Positions 35,901-44,900 of a DNA stretch of 64,000 nucleotides are shown one piece after another. Source of the stretch: Chondrosia reniformis. Lineage: Eukaryota > Porifera > Demospongiae > Chondrillida > Chondrillidae. The position numbers and the translations under genes are program-made. The notes below the pieces were generated by a model. It was not told the origin of the DNA. It did no database searches and was given only the letters and a program-made list of their open reading frames with translations. Positions within the stretch are counted from its first letter, which is position 1, and the number at the start of each line of letters is the position of its first letter. Where the stretch lies: assembly GCA_947172415.1 (NCBI GenBank), contig OX359195.1, positions 2,666,001-2,730,000 on the forward strand. Direction: 5' to 3'.

Positions 35901-38900
35901 CCTTCTCGTTCTTTCACTGAGGATTTTCGAATCCTACTCCTTCGCCGACCCACGCCGTACCTTCTCGTTCTTCCACTGAGTAATTTCGACTTCTCGTCCT
36001 TCGCCGACCCTCGCCGAACAAGTGACTAATCAATCGATTACGTTTTTTCATTCTGCTGCGTCATCATGACATTTATTATAATAATATAAACTTCATGTGC
36101 GAGTCACATGACATTCACGCTACTTCCTGTAAATGTTCGAATATTTCACACCTAAAAGCGGCTTCAAAAAATCGGAACTATAACGGACATGTTCCACATG
36201 CGACAGTAAACATAAAAATGGAAAATCGCTAAAGTTAATACCTGCCAAATACAAGCCTATTCAAACGGCTAAATTTAGTAGCCTTAAGGTACATATACTT
36301 GTGTTCTCACTTCTTTATGTTAGTTAAGGGGAATGTATAATGTGGCATAGTATGCGTACCTTCACACAAATAGTCTAAACACATGTAAAAGCAATGTGAG
36401 GCAATTGTCTTTCCGGAACTTGAGGACATTGCCTCCTTAAATGACAAATGCATATATTAATGCTTGACAATGTATATACGTATAACACTTATGCCATGCA
36501 CTGCACTTCAATGTGTATGGATTTCGGAGATACAGTAGTCGTTTATAAACCACAAGTATTCTCCATTCATTCTCATCTCACAATATATATTTTATTAGTG
36601 TTTTACATGTCTCAATCACTTTCTGTTCTGCTGCTATTGTGTTTGTAGGTCCATCCACCAGTCAGTCCAAAGATCCAACGACTACAGACACCAACCAGAT
36701 CTCTGATATTGTACGTTTACATGTACCTCTTAATTAGTTTATTACATGTGGTAGAATTTACGTACTTATAGAAAATAGGGGGATAAGATCTAAAGCCAAT
36801 CCTAAAGCATCAATATCATTCAAAGTTTAATGATGATGATATTGATGCTTTAAGATTGGCTTTAGATCTTAAGTCCCCTATTTTTCCATATTAGTGGTCA
36901 GCCACACTTTTGGCTGTACCCCTTATCTGCTGATAAGGAAACCACAAGCTTTTTTGCTTTTGGTAGTACTTACAATAGCAGACTAGCCACTGAAACGTCC
37001 ATTGTATGTCATACTGATGAGTCCTAATAAGGAAGAAACAGCTGTCTATGGCCCGACCATCTTTTTGAGTGGCTAAGGGGAGACTCTGGTTCCCATCAAG
37101 CAAACTTCAGTTCTGCCCATTACCTCATTGCGCTCCTCAGGGGACATGAGTATATAATATCCAGAGTTCAATGATGATGTTACTTGTAATTAATCTGTCA
37201 CCAAAAACAGTTTATATTATACGTTTTATATCTTAAAGGAGAAATTAATTTTAACATATTTTTGTAAATCCATTACTTTATAGGAGAAAGCCATTCAGAA
37301 CCTCAAATCACTCTACAGAGGTCCCGTCATAGCTGACCACTGGCTACTGAAACTAGCTGAGATGGAGTTTTTTAGCCTTCACTTGGTCAATCCCTCTGAT
37401 CTCAAACCGAGAAGAGCAGAAGATGCTGCAGCTGTGAAACTTGCCTGTTCTACACCACATGGAAGGGAACCTTTCAAGGGAGGACCAATCCGCCTTCAGG
37501 AGATCTTGGAGTATGAGCCTGTGCGACCTCCAAGGAAACGCATCCTGCTAGAAGGAGAGCCTGGTATAGGCAAGTCCACTCTGACCAAACAGCTGTGCTA
37601 CAAGTTTGCTGAGGGTACATTTGCCAGTGAATACAAGCTAGTCATTCGCATAGTACTCCGAGGTCTTCCTTCCGATACCACACTGAGTGTAAAGGACCTA
37701 GTTCGCAGCTGTACCAGTGATGTTGGGACTTCACTGCAGAAAGAAATTCCTTCCCTCTTGAGTCAGTTCATTTCCTCGAATAATGGAGAGGGTACGCTGT
37801 TCATCATGGATGGCTATGATGAGTTCCCTGAAGAGCTACAGAAGAAATCTCTGGTTGCAGACATTATAAATGGCAAGACCCTCCCCCAGTCATCATTCAT
37901 CATCACATCCCGACCACGAGCATCAGCTCCTCTACATGACAAGATAGACAGACGCATCGAGGTGATTGGATTTGGAGAGGAAGATATTGAACAGTTCACA
38001 AAAAAGTACTACAGAGAATCATCTGATTCTGCAACTAAATTAATAGAAAGGCTGAACTCTACCCTGCCTCGAATCAAAGCCATGTGCTTCATCCCTCTGA
38101 TCCTGCTGATGACATGTTATGTCAATGATGTCCTTGGTGCCCCTCCCGATACAATCAGTGATCTATTTAAAAGCATCATCTGCCTCACTGTGAAGCGACA
38201 CTTTGAGAAGAATGGAGTGAAAATGGAAATTGGCAGTTTTGAGGATGTCCTGCGACTCTGTCCCTGTTTGATCAAACTGAGTCAACTTGCCTTGGATGGT
38301 GTGCAGAAAGAGGACATCATTTTCCACAATCTGAAGCTGTCAGAAGATGATCATTTTGGTCTAATGAACTGCATCTCTTATCGAAGTGCCTCTGGTGGAG
38401 TCACTGGATCATACCACTTTCTTCACAGAACAGTTCAAGAATTTCTTGCAGCTTGTGCAGTCAAGCAGTTACCTGCCGAGGAACAGGGAAAGTTCTGGAA
38501 AGAGAGACTTGTTCTTGGGTACAACAAGAGAGGAGAGTTTGTTTTGTCAGACTCCCACTACGAGATGCCATTCCTTTTCTTCTGCGGCATTGGAGGACTA
38601 GAGAATGATGCTGTGAGAAACCTCTTGTTTGAGCATCTTGCGTTTACCAATGATCGCAGGTTTGCTGGAGGGACCCCTTTTACTGAGATTACTACAGCAG
38701 TAGCAGAGAGCAGAGATGAAGAGCTGTGTCAAAGGTTCATGGAGTATTCCAGTGATGCTCACATTAGTTATCTCAGTTCCCATCAGCTCAACAGTTTAGC
38801 ATACCTGATGACCATCAGCAGACATATCAAACAATTTTCAGACATTTCATCTGATACAAGTGATTCCTTTTTTAAGCAAATATCTGAAAAAGTGACATAT

Positions 38901-41900
38901 TTGGAAGAAGTCACAATTACAGGTAAGTTGATATTGTAATTTTAGATGTGTGAATGAACACTTTTGTAGACTGTTGACATGCCATGTGTAGAAGAAGTAG
39001 AATTAATACATCCAGTAAAGTGTATTGATTGCTCCTAATACCTTAATCTTGTGATTATTATTGAACTGTAAATATTCAACTTGACTGATGACACTCATCA
39101 CTTTCCTTCTATAGTTTTCTCAAAAAGACTAGAGTTTGTTGTACTTCAAGACTTTCTTAAGTTGCAAAGTTCACTAAATAACCTGACCTTTCAAGAATTG
39201 GTATGTTTGCAGTCCAACCCAGAAGTGTAGTTTTATGGCTTCTTTAATTGTTTTGTTTTGTAAATGTATTCCACACTTATATACAGTAAATTTATGTAAG
39301 TATATAGTACTGTATAATATACATGGTACATTTTACATCTGTACAGATACTTAGACCTAAACCTTTGGTGAGAGAAGCTTACATTTCAGTGATGTCTGAC
39401 ATTGTTTCATCTCATTCAAAGAGACGTGAACACCTTGCAATGCATTTCAATAGTAAGTCATGTCAACTTTGTGTGAATATCATTGAAAGTGATCATCTAA
39501 ATATAGTCACATGTGACAGTCACTAGTGTGTGTACATACTGGACAAGTCTGAGTCACTTGTGTTGTCATTCACTGCACAAGTCATGAGTTGTGAGGTTGC
39601 TAACTTTAAATGATACCACACACATGTGGAACATGTCCGCAAATTTTTGATTTTTGTAAATCGTCATATTAGCGCCTACAGAAGTGTCACATTCCAGGTG
39701 GAAGCGTCTTTAGCATGTGGACCTGCGCGTGAAGCAGAGCACCCAGCACTGAAACGTCACGAATTATCACTAGTCGTTATAGATGTCAAATTATAGTATA
39801 GCGGAGGAAGGCCAACGATGGAAGAAGGCCAATGACGTAGGAAGGCCAATAAAGGCGTACGTGACGAATTCATTCTATTTTTCTTTTGATTATACTACAT
39901 TAATAATCAAAGAAGAAAATAACGTTTCGGTCATGTAAGCCTTAATTCCTCATTATACTACGTTAATATTCAAAAGAAGAATAGAACGTTTCGGTCACTT
40001 AGGCCTTAATTCCTCAGCCATTAATAATAGCTGAGGAATTAAGGCCTCCTAGACCGAAACGTTCTATTTTCTTTTGATTATACTTCGTTAAATGCTCATA
40101 CATTTTCACCATTGATAATTACATAAATATTAGTAGACATGCAATATGCTTCTGTTTCCACTTACCTCTTACGACAACAAAAACTTCGATCAAGGAAACT
40201 GTATTGCTACCTATCAACTTTGGAAGTCTAATATTTGTATAACGCGTTACCAAATATTTCGGTGCATATGCAACGTCATAAAACGACCCCCACCAGCAAA
40301 ACAACCCCCACCAGCAAAACAACCCCCACCAGCAAAACAACCCCCACCAGCAAAACAAACCCCACCAGCAAAACAACCCCCACCAGCAAAACATACCCCA
40401 CCAGCAAAACAACCCCCACCAGCAAAACAAACCCCACCAGCAAAACAAACCCCACCAGCAAAACAAACCCCACTGGCTGACATCAACATTGACAAAATGC
40501 CCTCCTTTACAACTCCTGGGAAGCCAAGTGGATGCAAGGGTATAAATATAGAGCCTACTGGCACAATTCTCTTTGTGTTTGATAAACCTGAGCCATTTGA
40601 ACCCCCAATGGATTCTCCATCTGAGGTTCAAATAGCTGCGGTTAGTCAAGCTGAGAATTGTACCGATGTTTCCCACATATGTGAAACTGACTGTCAGCAA
40701 GCCAATGGAAGGGAAGCTGAAATCAATTTGGATGAAATTTGGTTAGATAACTTTCAGAGGGAAGAAAGGTTTTAGCCATCTGTTGGTTCCACTTCCAATT
40801 TTAACGAAATCACTGATTCGCTAAGTAAAATGGTCACTATACTGGAAAATCTGAAGGAGAACACTGATAACATAAGGAGTCAAGTGCAAATCCTAACAAG
40901 AATGATTGACAGCCACATAGAATCTTGTGATCAGCCCATACTGAAGTTGAAGGAGAGTGCATGACACTAAGAAGAAAGCATCCTCAAGATACCAACCCAG
41001 TGAGCCTTTGAAAAGAGAACCTGTATGATGCTACTGAGGGGACCGGAGAAAATATGGTGAAGATTAAACCCTATTTCATCAAATCAGTCAAATCTGAAAA
41101 GGAGCCACCAAGTTCAGCCATCAATGTAGGAGAGTTAAAATCACCAGAAGAAATTTCTCCAAATACAGCAATTTGAAGAACGATAGCAAAATGGGAGCCC
41201 TTGCTGTAAAGCTTGCCCGAGAAGCTTACTTTGGAGATGCTGTCCTAATCCAATGCACACCTAGATGTTGGCAGGATATCCCAGCCCTGCCACACACTGA
41301 ATTGAACCAACTGAAGGCCAAGCTATTTGAAGCCTTCCCTGCCTTTTGGAGCAGCCCAGAATGTTTTGAAAAGAGGTGGCTCAAGATGCCATCTCACAAT
41401 GCTGTAAGAGGCTCCGAAGAATGAATCCGGGTGGTACCTTGCCTTCAGCTAACTGTGTGTAATATGTATAGTCATACTGAACTTGATCTATAGCTGCATG
41501 TATGTCTTTTCATTCATAGGTTTAATATATAATTATTATAGTCTAAGATCTTAACTGTAGTTTTTTTAGTAAGAAACCATTTATTTACTTCATAATCATG
41601 ATACTGTCAGATAAGAAAATAAATTTTAGTTTGTTACACCTTTGTATCATCAGAATTTCCTTTAATTAATTATATTTTGAATGAGTCATGCATGTTTTGA
41701 CTTTTTGAGCAACTGAGGATGTACATGGTTACATTTTTTGTCAACAAAACATTTAACTGACTGCATCCTTAGACAATTAAAATGAATTACCTACTCCAAA
41801 GTTCTATTTGCAGTTAGAATATACTCTATTTACATATGTTTATACGTAGTTTGTCTCTTAGTAACCAGTAGCGGCACCATTACAGGCAATTACAGCTGGT

Positions 41901-44900
41901 ACAACTTTCTTTAGATGGTTAATATATCTCTTGCACTTTTCAGCTGTTATTGTCTTCCAAAAGCAATTAATACCAGATAATCAATTCTTCCTTTGTCTTA
42001 GGCTTGGTTTCCTTTCTAATGTACTCCTTGAGCTCATGCCATAGGTTCTCTATTGGGTTTAAATCCGGCGATTCAGGAGGAGTTGGCCACCAATTAATGC
42101 TTTCCTTCTCATAGAATGCTCTGGCCAATCTAGAACAGTGTTTGGGGTCATTAACCTGCACAAATCTACACCCCTCAGGATAAACATTACGTTGAAAGGG
42201 CAAAGAATGACTCAGTTAGAATGTTAATGAACAATATTGCATTCATCTTCCCTTCAAAAATGCACACACTTGTAGGGCCTCTCATGCTAATTCCCCCCCA
42301 TACGTGGACCTTTAAAGGGTGTTTAGGTTTAGGCTTATACCTTGGCTTTACACCTCTCGTATAGCAGCATCTTCTCCTGTAGGTTTTTATTTGTACTGTT
42401 GTCTCGTCAGAAAAACCACATCAACAAAGGAATCTAATTTATCTATGTTTTCCCTAGCCCACCTTAGTCGTTTCTCCTTGTTTGCCTCTCTAATTAGTTG
42501 ACAATATTTAGTACCTTTTGATGCCAAGCCTAGGTCACTTCTCCACCTAAGAACCGTTGAAAGAGACACCTTAAGCCTCTCCTCAGTCTGCAACAGTTTT
42601 GCAGTTCAATATGTGGTCTCATCATTTCTTTCCATTTCCTTATCAATGATGTTTTTTATTCTAGGAGTAGCTTTAGTAGAACAGCCAGACCCCGGTTTAC
42701 GTTCAATACAGCCTGTTTCTTTGATGTGACGCAAAAAATATGATATCCCTGATTTTGAGGTTTGATGACCTTCCTCTTCCAAGGCAAGCTGTATTTGTCT
42801 GTTACACTTTCCCAATCGCCGAAAAAAGAATTCGTTGCTTTACGTAGGACGAATAAAGCATTTCGTTCCGGAGCATTAAAGATCTTTTACTATTCTGAAA
42901 AGGCGGTAATTTACTAGCTAATATGATTCGCTCTGTGTGTGCTTTGCTTTGAACATTAAAATTCCCCACATAAACTATAAAAACTATCACAGCCCTGTGG
43001 TATCTTTTATAATAACAGACTGTGAAGATACCTACGGGTACGGGTTGGCGAACGGGTTTCGTCCATTTTGATGTACGGGTTACTCGTACGGGTTCGTAAA
43101 TGTGTCTGTGCATAAAAAAACGGTACGGGTACGGGCGTAGAAAGGCCAATTTTTATTGAAAGGTACCGTACTAGAGGCGCCCGATAAAGGTACGAAAATA
43201 TGTTTTCGATTATAATTCAAAAACTAAAGGGAATTTAAAAGGAGTATACATACAATCGTTAGATATCATTGTCCTTCATAGATTGGTGTCACCATTTATT
43301 CTATATTCGTATTTTCCACTGTCTAATAAAACATTTTTGATGATTTGGCACCTCTCACTTACAGCTGCTTACATTCTCCTTTAAGCCTGCAATCGTGACG
43401 CTCTTGTAACCAAAATATTAAGAAAGAATAGCGCTTCAATTCTATATAATTTGTTTAGCAATACGATGTTTCTACCGTAAAAAAGAATAATTAAAAAAGA
43501 GTGTTAGTTAGCGACTTCTATTGAAAATTCCCGGAAGTGTGGACATGTTCCACTAGCGCAAACTATATCCTTTCTTGTTGCTATGTAGTTAATCAGAAGG
43601 TGAAGGCAAGTGTGCTAATGAGCTCAGTAGTTACTTGTCGACAGTTGAAATCTCTTAGTCTGCAGAGTGTCAACTTTAAACAACGTCATAAGGACTTAAA
43701 GGTCTTACTTGACAAACTACCACAATTGATTACCATGGAGATGAGGCTATGTGAATATGAACACGGTGATATTAATGCCAGTGTCAATGTGAGTTTTGGA
43801 ATACATACAAGTGTAAAGAAAGTGGGTCTAGACCTAAGGCACAAGAATCAAGATATAGTGATTATGGGATGTCCATAGTTCAGGCCCAGACCATGGCAGT
43901 AGATTTTTTGGTGATTTTCATTGACAAGCACCCTCAAACAACAAACACTGTTCACTGATAGCCCACTGGTTACTGACCAATGCAATGACTGATTTACTGT
44001 ATGTGTATTTATATAGATGTTGTATGTATTGTTACGAGTTATATTTAGAATAACAAAAGTCGGTAAGCACCTCCGACTGTAGGTACAGAATTATCCTAAC
44101 CATAATGCTAACTACTCGGTTCGCTATTATTCGCCAATGTTGGCATCTTGCTCATAGTCTTGCCCCACAACCACCATTTTTGCCATTTTATATGAGTATA
44201 GCAATGGCTACAATGTGGAAGTGCTTACCAGAATTCTGTATGCATACAATATATGCTGTTACGGTTGCTTAAAGTAGTAGACTAAGTGCATGGAGTTCCA
44301 GTCTAATAATTCAATTCAATTCAATTCAATTCAACAGTAAAACCTCTATACTGAACAGCTAATATTTTAGTTGAGAAATGTTAATCTTTATAGACAGTAT
44401 AGATAGTCTATTAATAGTGGTCACTTTATATTTGTTCTATTCCATTGTTGTCCCATAGCTGCATTCACTGGTTTGTGTCACATACATGATACACTATATT
44501 GCTGGATAGGATAAACACATGTTCCTCAACTCTATAATCAGCTGTAGTCACTATGCATGTGATTGGTTGCTGGTCGTATGAGATCTCACTGTATGACACT
44601 TGTATGCAGTGTTAAGTGTGAATGTTGAGATATGTCTTTATGTGTAGTAATTCTCTATTTCGATAAGTACTATATTGTTATTCTTGAGTGATCCATCAAC
44701 GTCTTTATACTCTAGTGCGTTAAGAGGCACCCCAGTCTGGAAGAGGTAACATTAGATTGGTGGTGTAGTGTGAATTTGATGAAAGTGTTCTTGTTTGGTA
44801 TCAAAGACAAACTAAACATGAAGAAAGTAAATGTTGACTTTTCTGAATACTCAAGTAAGTGTATTGTTATCAAATTACTCAAGTCTATTGATCTCTTAAG

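Larger units (their letters stand above)
28306..36202 (+). mobile_element. 7.9-kb DNA transposon, unrecognised family (element 1)
   Basis: Inverted ends are CGCATGTGGGACATGTCCG (left) and CGCATGTGGAACATGTCCG (right, minus strand). A 2-bp duplication AC is present at 28304-28305 and 36203-36204. The element contains an 1183-residue reading frame, a hairpin array, a histone-type stem-loop, six 234-bp repeats, a CCCH-finger gene with a second stem-loop, and a field of inverted repeats. Its left 370 bp is similar to the inverted right end of element 2 (39621-43558). CAC/CGC ends with a 2-bp duplication resemble the CACTA/Mirage part of the CMC group, but this is only inference. Confidence 0.75.
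27954..36244. mobile_element. Short MITE split by the 7.9-kb transposon
   Basis: CAGGTATTAATTTTAGCGA at 27954 is matched by an inverted CAGGTATTAACTTTAGCGA ending at 36244. Without the inserted element at 28306-36202 this is about 390 bp. No clear target duplication was found. Confidence 0.55.
39621..43558 (-). mobile_element. Second transposon of the same family (element 2)
   Basis: Ends are CACATGTGGAACATGTCC (left) and, on the minus strand, CGCTAGTGGAACATGTCC (right). The 2-bp duplication CA is at 39619-39620 and 43559-43560. NLR-B has the empty site at about 59970 (GATACCACAAACTATATCC), which fixes the borders. From 43558 inward on the minus strand, about 370 bp is similar to the left end of element 1, so it lies in the opposite direction. 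The large transposase frame is missing; an internal Tc1/mariner copy and a repeat-rich plus-strand gene are present. Confidence 0.8.

Noticed and set aside
40247-40564. Minus-strand Gly/Cys and Trp/Phe-rich frames
   Set aside because: Shadows of the PPPAKQ repeat.
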